Origin: Polytrichum commune
Lineage: Eukaryota; Streptophyta; Polytrichopsida; Polytrichales; Polytrichaceae
NCBI GenBank assembly: GCA_950295325.1
Contig: OX485809.1
Location: 4,962,001-5,026,000 of the forward strand
Direction of reading: 5' to 3'
DNA: 64,000 nucleotides
In this document: in pieces, positions 49,177 through 60,368 of the stretch
How positions within the stretch are numbered: the stretch's first letter is position 1
How the letters are laid out: every line of letters starts with the position of its first letter
Notes under the pieces: generated by a model
What the model was told of the DNA's origin: nothing
The model's database searches: none
What the model saw: the letters and a program-made list of their open reading frames with translations, nothing else
Made by a program: the position numbers and the translations under genes

Positions 49177-52129
49177 GGTTCATTTAATTACTGGAATTAA
49201 TTAATAAGTTGGCATTGCTTGTTTTGGGAGGCGGTTCCATGTGTTGCTCAAATGCAGGAGCCAAATTTAGGAAACAAATTTAGGAGCCAATATCTTTCAC
49301 ATATGATGCCCAATTTGGTTGGGGATTTTTACCCTTAGTACAAGGTGATGGTTGTGCACAACTTGATTGGATGGATTTGGAAAATCCTTAGTGCACATGT
49401 TGCTTGCTTCATGAAAAAGAAAAAATCTCCCAAAATGACCTCATGTGGCCCCTCCAACTTCGAGGGTGACAGACTTCATCTAAATTTGCTCAAAAAAACC
49501 CAAATTTTTGGGAGTGGCTAACATGTCATCCACATAACATATTATGGCAAAGTTGCCAACTTTCTAAAATTTGTGGCATGACTGAAGTGGTCATGAAACA
49601 AAAAAAAATTGAGAGTTTTCTCTAGCTGCTCCCCAGATAAAGGCCATGTTCATATGTCAATCCGACCTAGCAAATGTGGTTCAATTGACTTCAAATTTTC
49701 ACAAAGAGCATATATGACAGTGTAGTTCACATCCATATTGTTTAATATGAAAAAAACAAAGACTATTATGCTACATAATAGAAATTTTCATCACTAGTGT
49801 TGGAGGTCTCCAAAAATGGAAATTGAAGGATTGAGCATTTAGGGATTAAGTGACCTGAAGTTTCAACTAGATGCCAACCCATGTTTTGGACTTAGCGTTT
49901 CCTACTGTATCTATTGGGTCAAAGAATTTGGAGCCTTAGGGTATATTCATTGCTTCAAATTGTGCTAATGCAAGTGTAGCTACATATTCCTTGATCATTT
50001 TATGAAAGTCAAAATCAAAATGGAGAGTGAGGTGATGTCTTAGGGAGAGGTGAGCAACTTTCTTGATGGAGGTGTATATATTGCAACAATAGAGTCATGT
50101 GCATGTGTTTGCCCTAGTGTTGTGTCAAAGTTGGGGAACTCAACAAAAGGCGCGTATGCATGTTCAGGTTTGGTGATCTCCACTTCTGGCACTCCAAGTG
50201 CATGTAGCTCCTCCTAGGATCTTGTCTTGATGATTGTTGGCTTGTTCTGGGCCCTTGCTTCATCTTCCAAGGCTTCGGAGCATGTCCATTATTTGCAAGT
50301 GAGTTCGATTGGTGGTGTTGAGCAGTGCTCAGGATCGTTATGTTGTTTGATTCGAAATCATGAGGCGTTTGTTTGGATAGTTGTGCAATGCAGATTCTTC
50401 TCTGAGTGACTCTGCATTTGCATTATTTATGGTTGGTTCAATCGTGCATCTTTGTGTCGTTGTATTGGGGTAGGTCTACGTTTTGGTGAAGTGATGAAGG
50501 CATATGGTGGGCTGTCGTTGGTGGTGCTTTATACTTCAACCTATGCCTCCAAAGGTATGTATGGCGTGCCAATGCTAGTGTGGATGTTGTGGTGCAAACT
50601 TTCAGCTGGGGTACTAGGTAGTTGGGGTGGCTGTTGTGGATCCATTTTGAGGGAGGATGGTGGCTTAATGCAGATAAGTGTGTTGCAGATTGGTTATGTT
50701 TAGGCGTTGAAGAGTGTGGATGTAAAGTGTGGAGACAGGGCACTGATGAATGCTTAGATCGAGTGAGTGTTGAACTTGGATTTTGCAATGCCAAAGCTCC
50801 ATGGCAAAATGTGGTAGCTAGGTATTCTTGTGTGTGCAATATTCTAAGGGTAGTGGGTATGTCCGCTAGAATAATCCGTAGTGATTCCCTCCAGAGAGTT
50901 GTTGTGATGTTGCATTTGCAGTTAATACCCATATTGGCAATAGAAGCAAAATACTATCATCCCATGTAAAGTATCTTGTTGTGTATGTCCATGTTCAGTT
51001 GTTGCTCAAGTTTGTTGATCTCCTTGTATGTTGTGGATGTGTTTCTGTCTTGTTACCATGATCAATGTTGTTGAGACATGTGTGCCATCAAGTTCTTGCC
51101 TCACTTATTGTTTCCGCAGTTGTTCTTCCCTCGTTGTGCACTCATTCTTGCTCTGGAGTGCCCATCGCTGCCCTATTTTGAGAACCATTATGCAACCCCC
51201 CCCCCCCCCCCCCCCCCTCCACACACACACACACACACAACTTGGCTCAAACATTGCATGGGGAAAAAAATGTGAGTAGATTTGCTGTGTTGTCCAACAA
51301 AGTTGGTATGCAACCATCCTTGCACTTACCCACTTTGAATGTTGCATGACTAGATTGATCGAACCTTTTATCTTGAGATGCTAGAAAAATAAAAATAAAC
51401 TTATAAAGTATTAAAACTTTGGGCAAGATTTGAATAATAAGAATATGGCACCATGAAAAATTTCAATTTAAAAGACAAAAATTTAGGTCCACACCAAGAA
51501 GTTTATGAAAATCAAGTTTTTTTTTTCCGATCAAAGGAAATTCCAATCTCTGGGTTCTAGAAAAGAGAGGTGGTCAAATCCTCTCCTCAAATTGCAACTA
51601 TCCCCAACAATAATGCTTTTCGGGGAAATTTAACACTCTTCCACATGGAGGAGGGTCCAAATTTTCATTATCTAGTGAATTTCGCCAACTTCACCGGCAC
51701 ATGGAAGTGTGCCCTTACATTGCTAGGAGAAGTTTTTCATTTCAATAGATTCATAGGTAAATGTGAATAGATGCTAAGCCACCTAGCTTCTATAATAGGT
51801 CAACTATAACTACAGAAAAACCTGCCTATTTACTGTGACCAATTGAAATCAAGGCCATTGTTGCAAAATAACTAAGGTAGACAACCTTTATTCAATTATT
51901 TTTCTTATCAGGACACCTACATTTGAGTGGTATGTGGTTTAGCTTGACTCCAAGAATGGATTTCAAAAAGATATATGTTTTATAAAGATTGGAGTACTTG
52001 CTCAAAATATGATAACCATTCTGGAGTTAATAGTCAAAAGAATTGGGTGGGACCCACGTTAACATTTAATGAGCACAAGAACCTTCACTGTGATGATGAA
52101 TAAGATATTCATATGTGGAATGTGGTTAC
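49177..52129. other. Gene-free stretch
   Basis: Open frames at 50227-50969 on both strands overlap each other and show no family motif. A C-homopolymer followed by a CA microsatellite lies at 51196-51239. I recognise nothing else. Confidence 0.5.
51196..51239. repeat. Poly-C plus (CA)n microsatellite
   Basis: About 21 cytosines are followed by alternating CA for about 19 bases. The poly-C length is likely unstable and error-prone in assembly. Confidence 0.93.
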
Positions 52130-52350
52130 GACCAGTGATCGGGGAGATTTTTGGGCATAACCAGCTAAGATCCAAGCGTTTGCAAGTCCAACCGGTTACA
52201 GGTTGACATCCTCCGCTTTATCAAATTGGGGTATATTCTATAAATTCCTCTAAAATGATTGGTAATTTTCCTACAGTCTTGAACTTCAACCGGTTATTTG
52301 TCAAACCCAACCGGTTCATTTGTAACTAACTGCCGGTTCTCCCCAATCAT
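52130..52350 (+). repeat. CCGGTT-family repeat, best-preserved copy
   Basis: GATCGGGGAGATTTTTGGGC starts the unit, AAGTCCAACCGGTTACA, TTGAACTTCAACCGGTTATT and CAACCGGTTCATTTGTAACT follow, and CGGTTCTCCCCAATCATAG closes it. The outer GATCGGGGAGA / TCTCCCCAATC pair is a short imperfect inverted repeat. Confidence 0.65.
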
Positions 52351-52914
52351 AGGACTAAACACGTGTTTTATACCTTAGGAGAAGTGGGCTAGTCAGAGGA
52401 AGTACTCATTTAGAACCCATCTACTTTAGACCTGGAGGTCGGCTCTGAAATATGGTCTCTGATTGCCACTACTTCCTCTATAGAGGAAGAGTTTTCTGCT
52501 GCACTTATTTGACTTCATATTTACTCCAAAGAGCATAGATACAATGACAGCAAGTGAACTTAAGTTGTCCTCACACATCTGTCTCGTAGTGATAAGTGAA
52601 AACTTGATTTCCAAGAAACTCATAGGTGAATGTTAGTCGATGCTAAACTGATCAACTTCTGAATCATATGAGGTTTGGTGCTACACAACCTAGATATAAT
52701 TTGAAATTCAACTTGAAAACTCCACTTGAATCATCAGAATGCAACAATTAGATCTTAGCATAAGCATTCACTAGTTGCCAAATTCATTCATCACTCGCAC
52801 CAACCTTTTACATTGGAATATGTTAAACTGTATGAAACACATAAGCCTAGTCAGAAAAGCTTTGTCAAAAACAGATACAAGGCATGAGGCCAGAAGAAGA
52901 AATTAAAGGTAGAG

Positions 52915-53065
52915 GGGATGTTCAAACCTCTGGTGATCGATACCGTCCAATGAGGCCCCATGTAGCTTGACCAGCTTGTCAAGGAATTGGTTGCAACGGT
53001 ATTTGTACTCTTCCAAGCATTGTGTTCACGGAGCCATACCTTAAGGTTCCCATAACTTTCTTGAA
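52915..53065 (-). pseudogene. Possible broken exon of unknown origin
   Basis: On the minus strand the frame NLKVWLREHNAWK changes by one base near 53010 and then reads EEYKYRCNQFLDKLVKLHG, ending at FEHPLYL and a stop. Composition looks coding on both sides of the shift, which suggests a decayed exon, but I do not recognise the family and find no partner exons. It lies 200 bp downstream of the OST3/OST6 stop. Confidence 0.22.
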
Positions 53066-53273
53066 ATGTCTCCAAATGTACACTCAATCTTGTGTATACT
53101 TCCAGAAACTATTTAAAAAGCTCATTCTCCGAACCCAGTTTTGGATACATTGCAAGAATTAACATTCTAAAACTGCTCATTTTCAATATTTAAGAAACAG
53201 ACAATGTTTGAGAAAAATCTCTAAACCAGAATGCAGCCTATGAAAGTGTACAAACCAGGTACAAGTGATCAAT

Positions 53274-54299
53274 CTATCGCCACCGTGAAGGCCAGAAGCC
53301 ATGGATCCAGTATCCTGTTTTCCAGTTATCAAGAGCAATCACCTTTCTGACAGCCAAGAAGCCGATGGTGGTGATGACGAGCATCAACATCCTTTGTGCG
53401 ATCTTTGAGCGGATCTGGGGGGCGACATGCGTTACGAATGCGAGCAGCACTCCCACGACCGTGTACATGAAACCCACTACAAAACCCTCAGTTCCGAGCT
53501 GCATCCCTGAGCCCTGGTAGAAGAACATGATTTTCCCTGGGTTGTTGCGGTCCTGCATGAAGAGCGGCATGTTGCGGATGATGTTGAACATGCCTCCGGA
53601 GACGCTAAAAAAGTAGATGACCAGCACAAACACACAATATAGGGCGGGTTCACGCATTGGCGAGTCGGGGTGAGTCATCACCTTGTACATAAAAGGAGTC
53701 ACCGCCACGAATACAGCGCCCAGCGCCCACATTTGCGCCTTACTCAAAGGTGGAGGCCGCTCGATGGGACCACATGGCTGCTTTGTTTTCGCCGTCACAA
53801 AGCTTGCCAAGCCCTCTGCGCTGCGAGGAAACTGGCCCTGAGCCATCTCCTCGCTCGCCTTGAAGTCTCCGCTGCCCATTGGAACGTATCTAACATGGGG
53901 AAGGGCTTGGATCCCGAAAAGTTGGAACACCCCTTGCGCTTGCTTAAATTCTAGGTCACAGAAGAACACCTTCTCGGCCGAGGGTTGGCCCTTGTGGTGC
54001 TTGATATAGGCTTGTGAAACGAGCCCATACTCGGCCCGAAATTCTTCGAGCTTCAGGTCCGCGTTGCCACGAAGCTGGTGGGCGTCGAAAAAGAGGATCA
54101 AGGCGTACAGGCGCGGGCTCGTGGTGGACATGAAGCGCCGGAAGCTATTTTCGTCCAAGCGAATGACTCCATCTTTGGATCGTGATTGCAAGTGCATAAG
54201 CTCCGCCACGCGTTCCTCATTTGTTTCTGCCTCAGAAAAGCTCGACAGAAGGGCCAACACAAAAACCCCGAGGAGAACACCATACTGAAATCCTTTCAT
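53274..54299 (-). CDS. OST3/6: Oligosaccharyltransferase subunit OST3/OST6
   Basis: This is an accessory subunit of the ER oligosaccharyltransferase that transfers the lipid-linked glycan to Asn of nascent proteins. It is one uninterrupted exon of 341 residues; as I recall, the Arabidopsis genes are also intronless. A signal peptide (about 1-24) precedes a lumenal thioredoxin-like domain to about residue 180, with YALILFFDAHQL, YGLVSQAYIKHH and FFCDLEFKQAQGVFQLFGI. The CxxC redox pair of yeast Ost3/Ost6 is not present in this domain, a loss I believe is shared by plant members. Four C-terminal membrane segments follow at about 193-212, 222-244, 277-299 and 307-327, and the tail ends FWPSRWR. 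The start chosen is the first ATG. The frame remains open 25 codons further upstream but without ATG. Confidence 0.95.
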   Translation of the reverse strand: MKGFQYGVLLGVFVLALLSSFSEAETNEERVAELMHLQSRSKDGVIRLDENSFRRFMSTTSPRLYALILFFDAHQLRGNADLKLEEFRAEYGLVSQAYIKHHKGQPSAEKVFFCDLEFKQAQGVFQLFGIQALPHVRYVPMGSGDFKASEEMAQGQFPRSAEGLASFVTAKTKQPCGPIERPPPLSKAQMWALGAVFVAVTPFMYKVMTHPDSPMREPALYCVFVLVIYFFSVSGGMFNIIRNMPLFMQDRNNPGKIMFFYQGSGMQLGTEGFVVGFMYTVVGVLLAFVTHVAPQIRSKIAQRMLMLVITTIGFLAVRKVIALDNWKTGYWIHGFWPSRWR

Positions 54300-54634
54300 C
54301 AGGAGAAAAGAGAGGCCCTGGGAGCAATTTCTTCCAGAGAATGTCACAGCTGTCCTTGCAGCAAGGATAATCACTTACACAACCATCTCCAGCATGACTT
54401 CTCTGCAATTCAAATTTGGGTGTACTACCATTCAGTTACCCTATTGCAAAACGTATCCACCGAGAAGAATGTCTTAACTACTCTATCCAGTTTACTAAAC
54501 AGAGAAAAGGAAGCAAACTGTTACTAACCCTCTTTTCACAAGATGACAAGACAAATCTCCAAAAAATCAAATGAAAAATCGGTCACTTGCCCTAAACTGT
54601 CATCAACAAACTATTTGGCAGTACAACATTTACA

Positions 54635-55010
54635 CTTAACAACCAATCGATCACCTCAACTCACGAGACTCAAACGTTATCACGATCTCAAATCATGGAC
54701 TCAAATCGGAGCTCCTGGAGCACAAAGCATCAACAATTCCAAGACAAATTGAGAGTATGTAAGAATGCAGAGCAAGTAACACGTGTTTCACCTTCGTAAA
54801 TTGTATGGCGAGCCACTTGCAGCCCGCATGAAGTTCAGCTGGATCGAAGCTCCATCATCGAGGTCATGCTGTTGCGAACTCCTGAAACCCTAAGTAAGTA
54901 CACTCCGATCTCCCGGCGAGCCTGGTATGGTATCGAAGTAAAGTACGGTGGGATTGCCAACTAGGAACTTTTGTGACACGTGTCATGCCACCTGGATCAT
55001 CAATATGGTT
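54635..55010. repeat. Duplicated upstream segment, partner at 61141-61465
   Basis: AACAACCAATCGATCACCTC and GGGATTGCCAACTAGGAAC ... ACGTGTCATGCCACCT occur in the same order and orientation at 61143 (AACAACCAGTCGATCACCTC) and about 61412 (GGGATTGCCACCTAGGAA). Identity is moderate. Both lie upstream of minus-strand genes. Confidence 0.6.
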
Positions 55011-55050
55011 TACTGTGATATTTTGCAGGGCGGAGGGTCTCGCCACTAAA

Positions 55051-55171
55051 GGGTTAGTTTCCATGTAGGCCGCTTGCCCACCAGATTCTAATGGAAATGT
55101 AGATTTCACCAGGTGTAATCTACATTTCCACTAGAAGATGGTGGGCGAGCGGCCAATATGAAACTTAACCC
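55051..55171. repeat. 121-bp near-perfect palindrome
   Basis: The left arm GGGTTAGTTTCCATGTAGGC, CGCTTGCCCACCAGATTCTA, ATGGAAATGTAGATT is mirrored by AATCTACATTTCCACTAGAA, GATGGTGGGCGAGCGGCC and ATGAAACTTAACCC around a CACCAGGTG centre. There is no ORF. It is probably a short foldback element. Confidence 0.82.
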
Positions 55172-56528
55172 TAAGCAACTTCTAGGGGCACCGGGAAAAT
55201 TACTCTCATCATTCGGCTTTCTAAGGGTTTTTTTTTTTTTTTCGTTTTTGTTGTATTTTTTTTGGAGAGGGGAGACCACATGCTCATTTCATCAACAAAG
55301 CCCACATGTTTTTCCAAATCTAGATTGCCCACCAATATGAGAGATGCAACCCTCTAAACTCCTTCTCACCCTTAAGAATCGAGGGTCAAAGGACTTCAAA
55401 AGGACGTCTCTCTCAATAATTGGTGGGCTTTATATGTAAGATGATCATGTGGAATTGTCCCAAAATACTTGGATTGACAATCTCTAAGAGAATCATTTTA
55501 AATTGACCATAAGAGTTATTCTAAGTTGGAGGTAGAATTGCCCTCCCACCTTCTTGTCTAAATGCATTGGTTTGAAGTTTTTCCCGTTTGATTTGAAAGG
55601 TTTCGGACCCTTAGAGCTCTTGGAAAGTGTTATGTTGACTTAGGCCTTTATTCAAAGTGCCACCACACACTACCAACCAAGGTGTGTTGTAAACCATGTT
55701 TTCGATGTGCTTACTTAAGCCATAGTCCTTGTCAATAAGAAAACATGGATATTGGATAGAGGTTATATATATATATAAAAAACATTGTCTTATCCCCAAT
55801 GTGTTTATTTATTTACTTTTCTCCTCTTTTGTTATGTTCTAATTTTTTCTCCCCTCCTCCCCAAAAATGGCATGCCAAATTTTTCCTGATAATGCGTACA
55901 AAGCCATTCAACTCATTGGTGGAAAGGATAGCAATGATCCCCACAACAATTACAATCCTAGTAACTTGTACTTCTATACATGTTATTGTAGGTCAACAAA
56001 TTACTCGTATACTATGACAAAGTGACATAGACAATATGACAAGTGGCACAAAGAGAAAAAGAAAAAAAATCAGTTAAAAATCAATAATTACAACAAGATA
56101 GAGAGTTTCAATATTAATGTGACCCACAATTATTGTGTGGCCGATTGATTCTAATGCCACACTAAATCAAAACTTTAATGTAGTCATTGACCTCACATAT
56201 GGAGCACCAAATTCCACCTTCAAAGTTACAATATTGCACAGTCTGTAAGATGATTGAGAGAAAGATACAATAAACTGCAGCCGATTCATTCGAAAAGTCC
56301 TTGTGAGAGAACTTATAGCACTTGACAAATTACTCTCCAGAAGATTTATCTCCTCCTATGCTTGCTTCCTCAAGAAGCATGTGGATCGATCTATCTATCT
56401 ATCTATCTATCCATCCCTCCAGAAGATCTATACTGCTAATGCTGCAAATGGTTGAGATAGATGAACATCTCCTTGGTGATCAACTCAGACAACTAGCTCC
56501 AACTAAACTTTGGGCTGGAACTGCAGTA

Positions 56529-57024
56529 ATCTCCCGCTTAAGTATGCACTTTTGAACTGGAGCCGTTGGTGCGCACTTAGTTGGTAAGTGTGTACTTTAC
56601 TCATATCGCTTTCTGGACCTTCTGATTCGATGAATCACAACAAGAAACAGATGAAACCTAAGGCAAACCACTCAACCAAAGCCCGACGATGCGAAATCAT
56701 TGTTGAATTGCAAGTGCTACCGACTCCAAAGGCATTGAAACTCTTCAGAGAATTGTCCTTGACATTGATGACCGATTGCTTTTGCTCCGATGTCCAAACG
56801 GAAGCTGAACAGATGTATGATGAATTGCGACAATCGTTCGAGACGTTTCATCAAAACGTTAACAAACCGGCATTGAATGTCAAGCGTAGAAAATGCATGC
56901 ATTCGCGGCAAATGACTCTACATGACATGCTCAAACAATAAAGTATGAACCCTGCTTTTTGTCAAAAAAATTGCGCACTTAACTGGGATGCATACTTAAA
57001 CGGGTGCGTACTTAAGCAGGAGAT
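56529..57024 (+). mobile_element. Compact pogo/Tc1-type element
   Basis: ATCTCCCGCTTAAGTATGCA at the left is mirrored at the right by TGCGTACTTAAGCAGGAGAT. TA flanks both ends (56527-56528 and 57025-57026). Second inner motifs also mirror: GCGCACTTAGTTGG, and the complement of GCGCACTTAACTGG. At 496 bp it has MITE size, yet most of its length is a single open frame. Confidence 0.85.
56630..56941 (+). CDS. Small ORF inside the pogo-type element (transposase C-terminal-like)
   Basis: From the first ATG (56630) the frame encodes 103 residues and stops just before the inner right-end repeat. The frame is open upstream to 56588 without an ATG. The protein is basic at both ends (NHNKKQMKPK; VKRRKCMHSR), has a middle with helix-like acidic stretches (QTEAEQMYDELRQSFETF), and ends RQMTLHDMLKQ, which resembles a PCNA-binding (PIP-type) motif. 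No DDE catalytic residues or DNA-binding domain are visible. I cannot name a family with certainty. The best guess is the C-terminal end of a pogo/CENP-B-like transposase left by internal deletion. Confidence 0.4.
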   Translation: MNHNKKQMKPKANHSTKARRCEIIVELQVLPTPKALKLFRELSLTLMTDCFCSDVQTEAEQMYDELRQSFETFHQNVNKPALNVKRRKCMHSRQMTLHDMLKQ

Positions 57025-58659
57025 TATCATGCATCTCTTCAACTCAGCTCCTCACAGTCTTCACTTGCATTGTCGTTGGGTCGTTGACCACAATCTCAAT
57101 GACCCCAAACTGCATTCAAAAGCACACAGAATAACACAGGTGTTAAGAGCTTTGAAAACTTACAAAACGAGGACATGCAATTCCATATGCCCATTCTATC
57201 AAGCTCAAGTCCTCATAGGAGTAATAGGGTCATTTAGAGCATTCAATCACACCAACCACTAGATCCATTGCATCATTCCCATTCCTTGAAGGTTACACTC
57301 TACGAATGCCCCATTGAACAATCCAAAAAAATAAGGCAACATTATCTACACTAATTATGGTAAATATTGCTATTGAGCTTGTTTCTGCACTAAAAACATT
57401 GAGGACATAAGTTAGGTGCACATTATTTACCCACCCACAATATATAACAATAGAGGTCCGCATTGTAGATTACAATATTGTTGTGGGGTTTGAAATAGTG
57501 TGCATTTGAGAGACTTCCAACCTACGGGAAGGAGGTGCGTATACTGTAGAGGGCTCTCTACTCCAGCACAAATTATTTATTTTCCGCTCAAGTTTTTGCT
57601 ACATGTCATGCTCACATCCGCTAAGACCGAATTGTATCTCATGTGGAAATTAAATTCTGGTGCATGTAAAGATGAAATAGAGAGCCCTCTACTATATTCC
57701 AGGGGCACAACATGTGTAACTAGAACTACACACTATTTTCATACGTGATGGTGTATCATGGAGGCCACACTATAAGGTTGCCAAGGGCAAGTCTCATTAT
57801 ATATATGCTCACACTACCTACCATAATTATGTACCCATGTACATTTATGGAACTTTGGAAGCTTCCTATCATCGATACTTAGAATATGATAAAAAATGGT
57901 AAAAAAAATATGGTCCACAATCTCTAATAGTTGTTGCTTCTAGAAATGCTACTGAATTCGTTGATACAACTCTACATCTTGACGATGGCAAGGACACATG
58001 TGTAGATAGAAATTATCTCATTTTTCTTGATTGTGCTAACAAGTGCACCCAACTCTTGAATCGGTATCAAGGCAATTTCTTGACACAGTGCATGCAAATC
58101 ACTGCCTGAATAACCTATTCCAGCACATACAGTAAAGAACAACAAGGCCTTCCAATAGTAATATTGGCTTCAAATTAACACACTCGGGACTACACTATTT
58201 ATGGTATTTTGTATGCAATGCTATTACTTAAAATTTGAGGTTTTACCAAGTCAAGTCTCTCACAACAGTTTACAAGAGAAGATAGTAACTTGTTTTTGCG
58301 AAAGACTTTGTGACAAATTTTTAATGATCTCCAATTATCCAAACTACACCTTTTACACCTATTACTATGGTCCACTATTATTTTCACGTATCACAACAAT
58401 TTTGGTCAATGTAGATTTTCTTGACCCATGCCACTTTAGAGCCCATAATATCATGTACTCAAAACTAGGAATATGGATTCAATGTTTTTTACATGAACAT
58501 GAATTACTATGGGTTGAGAATATAATATCAATATTTTGTTGACACTTTATCATTTTATATTTGAATATTGATATTTTCTTAATGATAATCCACAATATTT
58601 TCTTCCCACGCTAACTTTCAACCCACAGTTAGATAGATGTAAACAGTTACAAGCCTATC
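57025..58659. other. Gene-free stretch
   Basis: No gene is supported. A short inverted pair, GTAGAGGGCTCTCTAC near 57546 and GAGAGCCCTCTACTA near 57679, may mark a small decayed element. Other open frames have no motif. Confidence 0.5.
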
Positions 58660-60368
58660 GAGGTCAGACGCTGAAAAACAGCTGACTTTGATGCAACAGC
58701 TTTAGCCGGCATTGTTTTCCCATTCCCTGGTGGCCCATATAACAACAAACCTGCAGCATGAGATTTCAATATTGCACATGTTAAAATCCAGTGTTGGTCT
58801 AGCATCATCTTCATTTGATACCATTCGGGTATCTATAACAAAGATTTCACATTTTTTTGATACCAGTAGGGTATGGATATTTGACGGCATTTTGTTTCCG
58901 ATACCATTAGGGTCTATATACCATGCAAGATCCTTCATACCTAGGCAAAATCGCCCTAGTATCAATATGGTTTACAATAGTAGTAACCCAAATAATAACT
59001 TAGTATACAATGATTGTCTCACCTTGACATGCCGACCAAATATCATTATTTGATTGGTGTTACAACTTTTGTACCCATGGGTAGGTTCTTTGATACCATG
59101 CATTCACCTATGTATCAGACCAGCATTGATTAAAACCTAACCCCTAAGTAGGAAGTGCAGAGATTACTTCCAACTTCCAACTTACAGAATTTTGAAGGTG
59201 TTCTATGCATACCTCAAGCAGGCTTCCGAAGACCCCGGAAAATGTCGCTTCTGATGGAGGGTAGAATCACCATTTCCAGTAACACTTGCTTCGCCTTCCC
59301 CTGACCTGCTGTTGCACGCACAGCAATACAATTATAAAATCGCTACACTAACTAACTCTGTTACAAACAAACACCCTATTGGTGATAAATAATAACAGCA
59401 AGCAACAACCAATAATTGCAACTCACAAGCTGCCAGGCAAAGTTCAATTTCTAACTTCTGTCTCAACCGAATTGGTACAGTTTGACCATAGCCCAACACA
59501 ACACCCATTTTGTAACTCACATAACATTGAATCGGTTCCTCTACGAGGTACATTAAATTTGCGACAATTTATAACAACTTCCAGCTCAACCTATCAATCC
59601 CTGATGCCAGATCAGATACTTAAGCATGTCATTTACCAATATCATCCCATTTGACAGCAGGGCTTCTGTCAACAATTTCATTCTCAATCACCTCCACAAG
59701 CTTGGAAATCCACTCCAGGAATTGCTACTGTCCGAGAGGTTGTGGGTTTAGGGTTTAGGGTTCCCCCAAGGCGTGAAGCAACTGATCGTCGTTGCATTTG
59801 TGTGGTCTTCTTCTCCGCCAATTTTGCTTGTGCTGCAGGTTGCCTTGACACTATGGGTGCTGGTGGTCTGGACACCACATGCGCCGGTCGCCTTGGTAAA
59901 ACGGGCGCTAGAATTGGCCCGTATATCATACAAATGGAAATTGTGAAAACCCTAAAATTTTGCTCAAGGATTGTTGGGTGGTTTGTTACAGAAATCGTGC
60001 AAGCACAAAGACGTTCAGCTCAAAGTTGACAGAATGAGGTCACAAGGTTTACAAACTTCTGGAGCTAACAAACCTTCCAACAAAACACGGTCTGCGTTTC
60101 TGCAATGTTGCAAGGCATCCGCCAGAAGCCCCCACTCCTCCGCTCGCACTGCCTTGTCAATCTCATTCTTCCTCAGACTGAAGTACCCTTTCAGCTTCTC
60201 CACAACATGCTCCCCATCCACATTCCCCAAAACACGCAACGTCTTTCTCTCCATTACTGCCCCTTGTGATCCTTGTTGCAATTGCTCATCTCCCCATGTA
60301 GACAATGCTGTGCACAGGGTCTCCATGAGCTTCCACGTAATTCCGCATACCGGTTGGAATGCTGTCGC
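58660..60368 (-). pseudogene. Spastin-like AAA ATPase (MIT domain), truncated pseudogene
   Basis: Relatives are MIT-domain AAA ATPases that sever microtubules or act on membranes. Four exon-like blocks run on the minus strand. The first, 60368-60057, carries the MIT domain with MERKTLRVLGNVDGEHVVEK and IDKAVRAEEWGLLADALQH. The second, about 59724-59637, has KLVEVIENEIVDRSPAVKWD. The third, 59305-59213, has [19 protein letters not shown] and FRGLRKPA. The fourth, 58750-58660, has Walker A GPPGNGKT. Splice phases between the last three agree. It is broken because codon TGA replaces the expected Arg after FRGLRKPA, the residue after Walker A is Pro instead of Leu (KTMPAKAVA), and the sequence decays after VASKSA. 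Walker B, the sensor motifs and the arginine finger are all missing. Proline-rich frames at 59684-59929 may be linker remnants. Confidence 0.82.
58795..59135. repeat. Foldback-element arm inside the spastin-like pseudogene
   Basis: GATACCATTCGGGTATCTAT, GCAAGATCCTTCATACCTAG, CCCTAGTATCAATATGGTTT and CTCACCTTGACATGCCGACC match the arm at 45312-45680 in order. It sits in the intron between the last two AAA blocks. Confidence 0.7.

Larger units (their letters stand above)
54300..56528. other. OST3/OST6 upstream region and spacer
   Basis: No gene is seen. The region contains the presumed OST3/OST6 promoter, a segment (54635-55010) similar to 61141-61465, the palindrome at 55051-55171, a poly-T stretch near 55230 and a (CTAT)n microsatellite at 56389-56413. 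Confidence 0.5.

Noticed and set aside
50438-50969. 164-codon minus and 115-codon plus frames
   Set aside because: They overlap each other, use biased composition (His/Thr/Ser) and show no family motif or splice structure.
53670-54288. Plus-strand frames over the OST3/OST6 gene
   Set aside because: Antisense shadows of a well-supported minus-strand gene.
54864-55109. 81-codon minus-strand frame upstream of OST3/OST6
   Set aside because: Runs into the palindrome and has no motif; upstream untranslated or spacer DNA is more likely.
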